64,000 nt of DNA from Neostapfia colusana (taxonomy: Eukaryota > Streptophyta > Magnoliopsida > Poales > Poaceae). This document shows positions 45,949-56,500 of this stretch, in pieces. A program made the translations under genes and the position numbers. How positions within the stretch are numbered: position 1 is the first letter of the stretch; every line of letters starts with the position of its first letter. The stretch spans positions 37,789,652 to 37,853,651 of the forward strand of contig JASWHV010000012.1 of assembly GCA_030760725.1 (NCBI GenBank), written 5' to 3'. Under the pieces are notes generated by a model. The model was given only the letters and a program-made list of their open reading frames with translations. It was not told the DNA's origin and did no database searches.

Positions 45949-47073
45949 TGTAAAAGTCCCAAATATGTAAAGGTAATAAACAGAGGGTTGACTACCGTTA
46001 TGATTGAAATGCATGAAAATGGGACTTACAAAAAAAATTTATACACGTGATGATGCACATGGGTGTCCAACCAAACGAGCTCTCACATTCATTTGAAGGG
46101 GTTTAGCCAAGGTTGAATTAAACACCATGTGTAAAGTTCTCATGTGTAAGGGGGAGTTTAAATTCAGATTTGAACTCAATTGTTCCCCTCAAGTTGCTGC
46201 CAAAAATTTGGAGCACACATGTATCCTCATATTGTTGAATTCGAGGAAATTCATGGGGGCCATATTCTGATTTCAGAGTGGGCTAAAAAGGAGTTAAACA
46301 TGATCATTTCCAAATGTGATCTGAATTCGAATTTGAAAGTGAACTTCACACTGGATTTGGTTTATTCAAATTTCTGCCCACGTTTAAACTCCCGAAATAC
46401 CAGATTGAGGGGATTTACATAAATGAAGATATTTTGGAAGCATTTGGAGGATAAGAAGAGGAGTAAAGGGGGTAGACCCCACATGTCATTGGGCCACTTT
46501 AACTTGTTTCCGAAGACTTCCTCTGTTCAGTGTCGAACACCAACTGAGCTCTCACAGAGCGCCACCTTGGGCAACCACCTCCAGCTTCTTGCATCGAGCT
46601 GGCGACCTGCTCGTGGCTTCAACACCTCACGGCGTGATCCTCTGACTCACCAACCGAGCTGCAAGCGGAGGCCACCTCCTCGCTGTTTTCATCACGCTGG
46701 CGACCAGCTCGTTGGATTGAGTAGCTCCCGGCTTGATATTTTTCTCACAAAAACAGCAACCCCGGGCGTTATTTCCCCTCACACAGGAACTGAACCGAGA
46801 GCATCGAATTTAAAATTTGGACTACTACAGAAGGTTAACTCACGGTAATCAAATTCAGTTTGTAGGAATTTCCGCAAATTTTGGATTTGCATTGTGGAGC
46901 CACTGTTATTTAGAGACGGGGAAACTTCGGTGGGACCCACATGTCAGTGAAACACAAATTTGCTTACGTTCGAGTTGAACACCGGGGCAGCCACCGAGCT
47001 GTGCCCCTGCCTTCCACCGAGCTGCTTGAGCGACTGTTCCCGACGTCGGCAACTTCATGTGTGGGTGCTCGAG

Positions 47074-47080
47074 CTATAAA
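47074..47080 (+). promoter_or_regulatory. TATA box of Ty3-4 LTR
   Basis: CTATAAA in a GC-rich context, about 1.1 kb into the LTR. The position is similar in kind to the TATA box of Ty3-3. Confidence 0.65.
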
Positions 47081-47955
47081 GCAGCTGCACAACTCAATTT
47101 CTCCTCTCTGCCTACACACCCCACCGAAGCTTTTGCTTTTGCTCGAGCAAGCAACCGGGAAAAACAGAGCACGCGCAGCTCCTCTCGGCTCTCCTCGCTG
47201 ATCGACCTCTGGTCACCCTATCCCCCGGTCGATCCATCTAGGAGCTGCGCTGGCGAGTCCTCTACATCCACAACACGTTTCCAGCTCTTCTCCGGTCTTC
47301 CTCCGATCGCTGCCATGCAGTTTTCCTCCACAACTCAGACTGAAGCCGCCATCACTGCCCCTCGTCTTCCATCTTGTCCAGCACCTCTCCCGCATGACCA
47401 ACACCCCCCCTAAGGTGCGCCATGAGGTGTAGATCATGCTCCCGATCTCCCTTGCTCGTTCCCACTTCCGTCTAGCAGGAATTTGAAAATTGGCACCGGT
47501 GTATGTGATGAACCGGTGACCCTCTGATCGGGAAATTCTCCGAACCGGAGTGATCATTCGTTCTTCAGTTCAATCCACATCAAACCACAACCCTAGCGAC
47601 CTCCCATGCCAAAGAACGCATACAAGCAGCCACCACACGTCCCAGGCGACGAGAATTCGCCGGCGGCGGCAAAAACGGGTCGGTCCTCCGGTGAACCCCC
47701 TTTTCCCGCCGTTTGCTGCAAGGATTGGCATGCGTTCCAGGTTCGATGAGCTCTAGGGATGCTGTAAGGTATCTTGTTCAGTTGAAATTATCTTGGGACA
47801 CCCCGGAACACGTCGATGCCGCGTCGCGGAGCGTTGCCGACGGTGCCGACCTGTTTCCGGCTGTTTTAATGAGGTGAGACCTTGCCCGGTAGCTGCGCCA
47901 CGTTCCAACGGTCGTGTAGGGCGAAACCGGAGCAAAAGCAGTGGAGAAATGAGGG

Positions 47956-47960
47956 AGAAC
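47956..47960. repeat. Predicted left target duplication of Copia-2
   Basis: AGAAC precedes the TGTAGGGAAA start. The right copy is outside the window, so this is unconfirmed. Confidence 0.55.
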
Positions 47961-48387
47961 TGTAGGGAAACAGGCGATGCGCTACTCTAGCAATTCGACC
48001 ATATCACCCAGGAAACATGCGGGTAAGGTCATGGATCGTTACCACTAGACGCGCAGCACAGCGGATCGTAGATGCGCGTCGTAGCCGATCAGCGCAGCAG
48101 TAACAGCAGCGCCTCCACGGAGTCCACACGTACAGGGAGGAACGCCGTGCATCGGTGTGCTAGCACCGCACACGCGACAGGGGTTTCGGCGGCTGGCCTG
48201 TGAGGGGCGGCGGTTGGGGCTGTTATGTGGTGGAGTGATCTGCCCCTAACCCTACCCCTCATATTTATAGGCGCGCTAATGGGCTTTTAGGTCACAGGCC
48301 CATTAGTACCCTAATTTCTTATGGATCAAATATCCATCAGGCCTTTATCCGAATTGTTATGATTGCCTCTTGGGCATATCACCAACA
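47961..48387 (-). repeat. 3' LTR of Copia-2
   Basis: A 427-bp LTR; on the minus strand it runs from TGTTGGTGATATGCCC to TGTTTCCCTACA. A minus-strand CTATAAATAT box lies at 48261-48270. The outer border (47961) is inferred from the TG/CA rule and the typical copia end, because the second LTR is not in view. Confidence 0.75.
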
Positions 48388-48750
48388 ATCTCCCACTTGC
48401 ACTAGAGACAATCATATAGCCAAGTTTTTCAATATTCCATCCCCTTAAGTGTGTGACCCGTTAGGTTCATGTACAGTCGGTTATGAATGAAAACCGTTTT
48501 CAAACACAAGTCAGTAGAGGTACCTAGCAGGACATACTTACTCCCGAATGTATATAAAGATCATATCGGGTGAACCTAGATACATTCGCATGCTAATTCC
48601 TTTGCCACACGACACCAGTCAAGCTCAAGGCGAGATACGTGCCATCCTTGTGATAGCTCGACCATTCACTCGATCAAATAGTGGATTTAATCTATGACTA
48701 AATTTTAGTCATAATGATTAACTCTTTAATCACTTTGGCATGGCCATGCA
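48388..48750 (-). other. Copia-2 polypurine tract and 3' untranslated region
   Basis: The minus strand reads GTGGGAGAT directly before the LTR, the common plant copia polypurine tract. The rest has no ORF. The last five bases ATGCA (48746-48750) are the left target duplication of Ty3-3, and the sequence continues at 61484. Confidence 0.8.
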
Positions 48751-49174
48751 TGTAACACCCCAAATTTTTAGTCAAGATTCAAATCTTTGGATTTAGAACC
48801 ATAAAACATGTTCAGAGGGGAATTTAGAAATTTTTGGACGTATTGCATGTTTTGCAAAAATTCAAATTCAAACTGGAATTCAAATTATACTCAAAACAGA
48901 AAAGAAATGAAAAAGAAAAAGGAAAACCGGAAAAAAACTGGCCAGTGGGCCGAAACCCCAGCCGGCCCAGCAACCTCCCGCGCAGCCCGCCCCCGCGCGC
49001 GCCGCGCTGCCCCTCGCTGACGGGTGGGACCCGCCTGTCATCCCTAACCCCGCGACCCCGGACTCTTCTCCGCGCGCGCGCGATCGCAACCGATCGGGAA
49101 ACCGCGCTCCGCAGCAGAATTCTGGACCCTGAGGACTCTAACTCGATCACAACAGAACCACCGCCCTCCCCCGG

Positions 49175-49182
49175 CTATAAAA
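49175..49182 (+). promoter_or_regulatory. TATA box of Ty3-3 5' LTR
   Basis: CTATAAAA in a C-rich context (CCCCCGGCTATAAAAACAAC), repeated at 58446-58453. A transcription start near 49205-49215 is inferred. Confidence 0.8.
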
Positions 49183-50502
49183 ACAACCGATCCGATCAGT
49201 TTTCCTTACGCGATCGCCGATTTTCGCTCCGGTGAGCACCGAGACTTCGCCGGTGAATTCTGGCCGATCTAAGCTCGGAAACTCTGATCTAACTCGTTCG
49301 TCTTGATCCACCGCCTCCGGGGAACTTTGCAGGTGCAGAAAACCCGAAGACTTACGGTGCAAATCCAGCTCCGACGAGCTTCGCCGTGGTTTTGCCTCGG
49401 ACCTCGCATCCGAGCACTTTCCAGGACCCCCGAGCTCGAGAAAACCCCCGAGGTGAGATCCCTGACCTCCCCTCTACCGATCTAGGCCATAAGATCACAG
49501 TTCTAGGCAGAATTCTCGAGGATCCGAAAGTTTCCGGCGAGATCGCCGCTTCCCGCCGCCGTGCGCCGCCGGCAGCGCCGCCCGCGCTCGATCAGAGCGA
49601 CGTGGCCGCTTGTGCGCCGTTTATTTTAAATCGCACGGTAGACTTTAAAACCCCGCGTACCGGTTCGATGTTATAATCTCAGCCGTCGGTTTAAAATCAG
49701 ACGGTCCACGTCAGCCCCGCGTTATAAAGACTGGAATTCTTACGTGCTACCCCCTGGGGTTCTCTGGAATTGAGAGCTAGCCCCGGAAACTTCAGATCTA
49801 GCCCCTGGAACTCCAGAAAATCATGTAAATTCATTTAAAAATCAGTTTTAGCCCCTGGACTTAATAGAAATTAAGAAAAACACCTCTGAAAAGTGTAGCT
49901 AGACCCCTGGAAATTATGAAAATGATATTATAGACCCTGTAATGGGATGAATTCATTATTCTAGCTCTGTTTAGTATTTAATTTAGAAAATTGAATATGT
50001 AACTAGTGTTTAAATATTAAAAAGGGGGACAAACATAATTGTCAAACTTATTAAAAACTTTCTCAGTACTTAAAAAAAAACTTTGGAGTGAGATAAAAAT
50101 ATATTTTTGGGCTGAAATAAATCTGTTTCATCTATTATTCACATTTAATAGTGTAGGGACACATTTTTAAGTAAAGAATAGTTAAAGAAAAGTAGGGAAA
50201 ATAATTATGAAATAGTATACATCAGAAGCCAAGGTCAAAATATGATCTTAAATTATTTAGGACCAGAACCTAATCTGTTTAGGTAGTGTGTATTACTAAT
50301 TTAATAATAAAATACACAATTATGCATAAGAATGTAAATCTGAAAATATAGAAACTAGTAAATGATAAATGGAGTTTCTAAAGTATAAAGAATTCAGTTT
50401 AGGGTTGATAGAAATTATGAAGGCACATATGGAGAAGAAAAATACTTTTCATACATACTTGGTAGTTTAATATATAAGGAATTTATTTAAAACTGAAACA
50501 CA

Positions 50503-50530
50503 CATATATATATGTATATATATATATATA
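50503..50530 (+). repeat. AT microsatellite in Ty3-3 5' LTR
   Basis: (AT)n with one G. It is two bases longer than the copy near 59772-59799, and is the only length difference seen between the LTRs. Confidence 0.9.
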
Positions 50531-52213
50531 GTATGTGAGTATAAATATGAACACCAAAGTAGGAATCCTACACATGTAAATGAAAGTGTATGCAAGCCCC
50601 AAATCAACACACATAGAGTATCCACAACACATAAAATGGTAAAGAAACTTTCATAAATGTGAATGTGTGGTTTGTATGAAGTGGAAGTGTGAACTATGAC
50701 TTATGATTGTTGTTTTTCTTTTGCTATGTGTGATGGTATGAAGTAGAACCTGCTCAAGAGCAAGTTATTCAATTCCAAGACCAAGACTACCCATTTCAAG
50801 AGCAGCAAGAAGGAGGCAAGTGTCCTTGACCACTTTGATCCTATGCTAGGATGTGTAGATAGAATTATTTGCATTGTCAAGTTAAATATGAAACCCATGC
50901 TAGGAAGTTTCCTAGAATTGCATTACCTTGTTTCCTTGAAGCTTGGGTTGGGATTTATATTGTCATGTCATTTATACACATGCATATGCTTAGCCATGCT
51001 TAGAATGGGATATTTGGGACATGAGATCATCAGTTTATATTACCATACTCTTGAATGAGACATTGTGAGTTATGTAGAGGTAGGGATCAAGGCAAGTTGG
51101 ATGTTTTGGATTGTGTGCTGGGTGCACGAGACTTGGGTTTGTGTTTAGTACTTGCCTGGATCCTAAGGACCGGTTCATGGAGCATGTAACCCGGCTTTAC
51201 AGTGCCAACCACATGCTGAGATGGGGCAGCTTAGCCAATTAATTAGGTGTATCCCCGGCGTAGTATGGGTGTGTTGGATGGTGCGGGGAATAGGAGTCAG
51301 CTGGACTGCCATATGAACCGCAAGGCTCAAGAGGGGGCCACTGCAGCGGGGTTGGAGCCTCTTGTATGCTGTTAGGGGTGAAACCTCAGTGGGCCCACGC
51401 TCGTCGGGAATCCCTTTGTAAAGGCTTCGTAGTGATCTCTTGGCCACACACCTGGGAAGTGTGAATGTGGTTCGTAGCCACTGGCATAATGGAGGTTCTT
51501 TTAGTCCACCCGGCAACGGGGGATGAAATCACTACTTGTGGGTACAGTGGTACAAACTCTGCAGAGTCAAAACTGTCTTGACAGCCGTGCTCACGGTTAA
51601 GAGCGGCCTGGACTTATTCATGATTAGAGAATTGATGGTTTTGGAAGTTAAGCGGGGAGCTTAACATTGGAAATGATGATTATGGTTATTGGTTTATGAT
51701 GATGGGATGGGAGATTTGGACTATTTCACCTGTGTAGTAATGTTGGTGCTTAATAAGCTAAGGTGATAGGTATTAATTGCGTAGTGCTTTAACCATGAGT
51801 TCAACCTCTCCTTGTTCTAGCCATGCATGATATAATTTTCCCACACTTGCTGAGTACCATTGGTACTCAACCTTGCATATTTGTTGGTTTATATTGCTGC
51901 TCAGGTCAAGATAATGAGATGGTGTATAATGACCAAGATTTTGGACCCGAGGAAGGTTTCTAGGTTCATGAAGACCCCCGGGCAACACCTGTGATGGAGC
52001 CCTAAAGAATAATATTCCGCTGCTAGTTTATTTACTTGTGATGGAGCATTAGTGTTCATTGAGACATTTGTGATGTAAGACTTATTTATATTCGACACCT
52101 GGCTTGTAATAAATGATGCTTCACTATATGTCATCACATGTATGAGAAAATGATCCTGGCATACATGTGATATTCACTTGGTTGTTCTTCGGAAAAACCG
52201 GGTGTGACAGAGG

Positions 52214-52225
52214 TGGTATCAGAGC
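52214..52225 (+). other. Primer binding site of Ty3-3
   Basis: TGGTATCAGAGC, four bases after the LTR end. Confidence 0.95.
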
Positions 52226-52425
52226 CAAGGTTGCCCGTAGGAACGTGGACCTAGGTAGAAATGGACGTATTTAAGGGCCCTATTTTCTTAAAAACTATTT
52301 TCCAAGGTGTGGGTGAAAAAGTGTTATTAAAAGGGTCATTTTCTTCATCTTACCCCAACTTTCATTCAAAATAGGATTTTTGTTTGAGATTTTATCTAAC
52401 CTAATTTTAAATTCTTCTGTTTTAG

Positions 52426-53205
52426 ATGGTTCGCATGATTCGCACCGCTCGTAAGTCCACGGGAGGGAGAGTTCCCGTAGTTGCCCTTGCTGAAAGAGAG
52501 GAGAGTCGTCCAGTGACGTACCTTTCCTACGGATTGGCAGTAGGAGATTTGTTGCGCCGTCTTCGACGTATGCTCGAAGCCGCCGGCAATACGGGCAAGC
52601 TCATCATCCACTATAACTCCACCAGGACCATCCGTGAGAAGAGGGAAGAATGGAGTTCGGAGATGAGGATTATACACGAGAATCAGCTGCTTAAGATCCA
52701 CCACTCTCCAGCTTGTCGAGCAACACAAGTTGACGCGGAGAGAGATGTCACCTGGGAGGCCATCACCTGCCAGAGCCACATCTATCGTCGCCACTTGGAC
52801 AAAACTGAGTACATGTATGTCCTCCAACGTGAGAGTGGTACCACGGAGTACAAGTACCCACCGGTGCAGCAAGGGACTTCCCATGAGCACATGGACTTAT
52901 GCTTGGGAGATGCTGCTATGCTCAGCACTCGACTGCAGGAGTGTCAACAAGAGCTTCAGGATGTCCGAGATACTCTGAAGGAGACGGAGGCATTGCTGCG
53001 AGCGTGCTTAAAAGCGAGAGAAAGAGGAGATGGGAATGAACTGTGTGTCACCGTAAGTGATCCATGGACCCCTGACTCCCCGGATCGCCGAGCGATCAGG
53101 CGTCGTCGCACTTCTCCACCAGCAGCCTCCCCACCCAAAGCAGAGTCAGAAGGTAGCCGAAATGAGGAGGAAGATCCCGAGGAGCCAGCTCAAGAGGATG
53201 AGTAG
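52426..53205 (+). CDS. Extra ORF upstream of gag in Ty3-3 (orf0-like), function unknown
   Basis: A 259-residue ORF precedes gag in the same sense, 216 bp after the LTR and 301 bp before gag. I do not recognise a catalytic domain. Visible parts are a basic N-terminus (1-15), a mixed central region (about 25-150) with several Tyr, His and Trp residues, a probable coiled coil at about 163-200 (MLSTRLQECQQELQDVRDTL followed by KETEALL), a basic cluster RRAIRRRR at about 221-228 and an acidic, Pro-rich tail (239-259). The start is supported by a TTCTGTTTTAG acceptor-like site directly before the ATG, and the frame is intact in a very young element, so it is probably expressed. Extra ORFs before gag are known in some large plant Ty3 elements (I recall orf0 in rice RIRE-type elements); homology was not tested. 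Confidence 0.75.
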   Translation: MVRMIRTARKSTGGRVPVVALAEREESRPVTYLSYGLAVGDLLRRLRRMLEAAGNTGKLIIHYNSTRTIREKREEWSSEMRIIHENQLLKIHHSPACRATQVDAERDVTWEAITCQSHIYRRHLDKTEYMYVLQRESGTTEYKYPPVQQGTSHEHMDLCLGDAAMLSTRLQECQQELQDVRDTLKETEALLRACLKARERGDGNELCVTVSDPWTPDSPDRRAIRRRRTSPPAASPPKAESEGSRNEEEDPEEPAQEDE

Positions 53206-53506
53206 TGTAGAGTCTTTCCCCTAGCTAGCAAGAGGTCGAGTAGCCGAGTCGTTACGAATTTAATGGTGTGATAATGCTTGGTGTGTGACGTGAGTTGTGG
53301 AAGCCATGAGCAAGTGTCCACAGCCTCGTCTTCAGATTGTTTTGCTTTGGTGTGTGAACCCACAGGAAATAATAGTGCATTTATTGGGTGTGAGATATAA
53401 AACCCTCGTAAGATTTTAACAAAACTTCAACACTTCAAAGTACAAACAAGTGAAAGTAGTAAGATGATACCAAATGCTTTCAAATTAACATTTGTGATTC
53501 TGCCAG
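53206..53506 (+). other. Spacer between orf0 and gag in Ty3-3
   Basis: 301 bp without coding signal. It ends GTGATTCTGCCAG directly before the gag ATG, a possible 3' splice site that would let gag be the first ORF of a spliced mRNA. Confidence 0.6.
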
Positions 53507-56500
53507 ATGGCCGGAAGAGGAAGAGGACGTGCTGCCAACCCCGCCAACAACAATGATGAGGCATGCAACTCTCATCTTTCTGGAGGCCAGAACCGGGGTG
53601 GTCGCCGTGAAGAAGTTGATCCTCTCCACCAAATGCTGGAGAATCAAAATCAGCTCATCCAGAACTTGACTCAAGTAGTGGCCAACTTGCATCAAGTTCC
53701 ACCTCCACAAGCTGCACCACGCCAACCAAGGTTGAGTGAGTTTCTAGGAACTCAACCTCCAAAGTTTGCAAGTGCTGCTGAACCTCTGGAGGCAGATGAT
53801 TGGCTGAAGACCATTGAAAGTAAGATGAGAATCATACAATGCCAAGGGTATGAGAGGGTGCTGTTTGCCTCTCATCAATTGCAGGGACCTGCTGCTGATT
53901 GGTGGACCGCCTACGTGGCCGCCCATCATGACCCTGAGAGCATCACTTGGGAAGAGTTCAAGCGTAGCTTCCGCAACCATTACATCCCAAGAGGTGAACT
54001 CAAAAACAAGAGGAAAGAGTTTTTGGGACTGCAGCAGGGAAACATGACGGTGAGGGAATACCTCACTAAATTCACTCAACTATCCCGTTATGCTCCACGA
54101 GACATAGAGACAGATGAGCAGAAACAAGATTGTTTCGTGGAAGGACTTACCGCAGAGATGCAGTGCGCAATGTCCTCCAATGAGTATGAAAGCTTTCAGA
54201 AGATGGTGGACAGAGCATTTGTGGTGGAAAGGAAGCTGAAGGCCCTGGAAAATGAGAATAAGAGGAAGGCTGGGTGGTCACATCAAGCCTCAGGGAGCAA
54301 CACCCGCCCACGTATGATGCAGCAACCTACGGGGCAGACAAGCCGTGCTGCGGTACCCTATTCAGCACCAAGAGGGTACAACCCAAACTACAGGCCTCCC
54401 GCAGCACCAGCACAGCCGCAACGTCAGTTTGTACAACAGCCTCGCCCCGCATATCCACCTCGACCAGCAGTGCAAGGACCCCCAAACCAACCCCAAGACA
54501 ACAAGGGCCAAGCATCTAAGATTGGGGTGCAATGTTTCAGCTGTGGTGAAGTGGGGCACTACGCCCATAAGTGTCCAAAGAAGAAGCCCACGCAACCACA
54601 GCAGCAAAACGTAATGAGAGGACGGGTGAACCACGTCACTATGGAGGAAGCACAAGAGGCACCCGACGTGGTAGTTGGTAAGTTTCCTGCCAATTTACAC
54701 CTTGCAACTCTGCTGTTTGATTCTGGTGCTACCCATTCGTTCATTGCTCAAGGGTTTGTTAAGAAGCATGACCTAGCAACCACACAAATGAACCATATGC
54801 TAGCGGTAAATTCTCCAGGTGGAGAAATAAGGACAAGACAAGTGTGTCCCAAAGTGAACCTAGACATTAATGGGGTAGTATTTACCGCTAACCTCATAGT
54901 GATCGATTCACAAGGGATAGATATTATTTTGGGTATGGATTGGTTGACCAAACATAATGGAATCATCCATTGTTCGACCAGAACGGTGGAACTAACTCAC
55001 CCTAGTGGCACAAGAGTAAAGTTCATAACGATACACGAGCCTAGGAGGGACATTAAATTAAATCAAGTGGAGGTGAAAGTTGAGGAAATCCGGACTATCA
55101 GGGAATATCCAGATGTTTTTCCGGAGGAGTTGCCAGGAATGCCTCCCGACCGTGACGTGGAATTCGCAATCGAGCTAGTACCGGGAACAGCCCCGATATA
55201 CAAGAGACCTTATCGAATGGACTCCAAGCAGCTAGAAGAGCTCAAGGATCATTTGAGAGAATTGACGGAAAAGGGGTATGTTCGCCCTAGTTCCTCACCA
55301 TGGGGAGCTCCGGTAATATTTGTGCCTAAGAAAGATGGAACTCAAAGGTTATGCGTGGATTACCGTGCCTTGAATGAGGTGACCATCAAGAACAAGTATC
55401 CATTACCCCGCATTGAAGACTTGTTTGATCAGTTGAGGGGAGCTTGCGTGTTCTCGAAAATTGATCTCAGGTCGGGATACCACCAACTCAAGATAAGGCA
55501 ATCTGATATTCCCAAGACAGCTTTCGTATCTCGGTACGGACTGTATGAATACACTGTCATGCCTTTCGGGCTAACCAATGCCCCGGCATATTTCATGTAC
55601 CTCATGAACAAGGTATTCATGGAATATCTGGACAAATTTGTGGTGGTTTTCATAGATGATATTCTCGTCTTCTCCAAAGATGAAGAAGAACATGAGAAAC
55701 ATCTAAGGTTGGTGTTACAGAGGCTGAGAGAACACCAACTATATGCCAAGTTGAGCAAGTGTGAGTTTTGGCTAAAGAGAGTTCCCTTTTTGGGACATAT
55801 AATCTCGGAGGGAGGAATCTCCGTAGATCCCACCAAAATCGAAGATATCCAGAAATGGAAAACCCCTGAAAATGTCGGGGAAGTTCGAAGCTTTTTGGGA
55901 TTGGCTGGATACTATCGACGGTTTATTGAGGGATTCTCCAAGATCTCGAGACCTCTCACCAAACTGTTGGAAAAGGGAATCACATTCACTTGGACGCCAC
56001 AGTGCGATACGAGCTTTCAGGAGCTAAAGAAGAGATTGACAACAGCCCCCGTGTTGGTTATGCCAGATATGCAGAAGAATTTCACGGTGTACTGCGATGC
56101 CTCTGGAAACGGGTTGGGATGTGTTCTCATGCAAGAGGGACATGTCGTGGCATATGCATCCCGGCAGCTTCGGAAGCACGAGAAGAACTATCCTACACAT
56201 GACTTAGAACTAGCTGCAGTGGTACACGCGTTGAAAATTTGGCGGCACTATTTGATGGGGAAGAGGACAGAGATATATACGGATCATAAGAGTTTGAAGT
56301 ACATATTCACACAGCCAGATCTCAACCTTAGACAAAGGAGATGGTTAGAGCTAATCAATGACTTTGATGTAGGCATCAACTATCATCCCGGGAAAGCAAA
56401 CGTCGTGGCCGATGCCTTGAGTCGGAAAGCGCAGGTCAATAAGTTGAGCTTGAAGGATATGCCTGCAGAATTGAAGGACGAGGTTATAAGGCTCAATCTA

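Larger units (their letters stand above)
41076..47960 (+). mobile_element. Ty3-4: oldest Ty3/gypsy host element, gag-only, interrupted by SoloB and truncated by Copia-2
   Basis: Visible parts are the end of its leader (41076-41295), gag (41296-42515), a short unassigned stretch (42516-42716 plus 45646-45935), a polypurine tract and the first 2 kb of its 3' LTR. Ty3-1 lies in its leader and Copia-2 in its 3' LTR. No protease, RT or integrase sequence lies between gag and the polypurine tract; excluding SoloB that gap is only about 490 bp. This suggests a non-autonomous derivative rather than random decay, but an old deletion would look the same. Confidence 0.8.
45949..47960 (+). repeat. 3' LTR of Ty3-4, cut by Copia-2
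   Basis: The first 2.0 kb of the LTR starts TGTAAAAGTCCC, like Ty3-1. A TATA box CTATAAA is at 47074-47080, and a GAG|GTGAG site at 47873/47874. The rest should lie beyond Copia-2, outside the window. The GC-rich stretch around 47100-47400 has ORFs with no recognised domain. Confidence 0.85.
48751..52209 (+). repeat. 5' LTR of Ty3-3
   Basis: It runs from TGTAACACCCC to CGGGTGTGACA. It contains the TATA box (49175-49182), a GAG|GTGAG site (49452/49453), an AT microsatellite (50503-50530), three adjacent hairpins (51556-51596), a perfect TGAGTACCA/TGGTACTCA hairpin (51851-51869) and a CTGCTCAG acceptor-like site ending at 51904. ORFs in it (48834-49235, 51175-51516 and others) recur in the 3' LTR and lack known domains. 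Confidence 0.97.

Noticed and set aside
46423..47413. ORFs in the GC-rich part of the Ty3-4 3' LTR that might be host exons
   Set aside because: They lie within the LTR between its start and its TATA and downstream region and show no domain. Nothing suggests a captured gene.
48824..49235. Overlapping GC-rich ORFs in the 5' LTR of Ty3-3, repeated at 58095-58506
   Set aside because: They lie on both strands of the LTR promoter region, are low-complexity, and repeat only because the LTR repeats. No known domain is seen.
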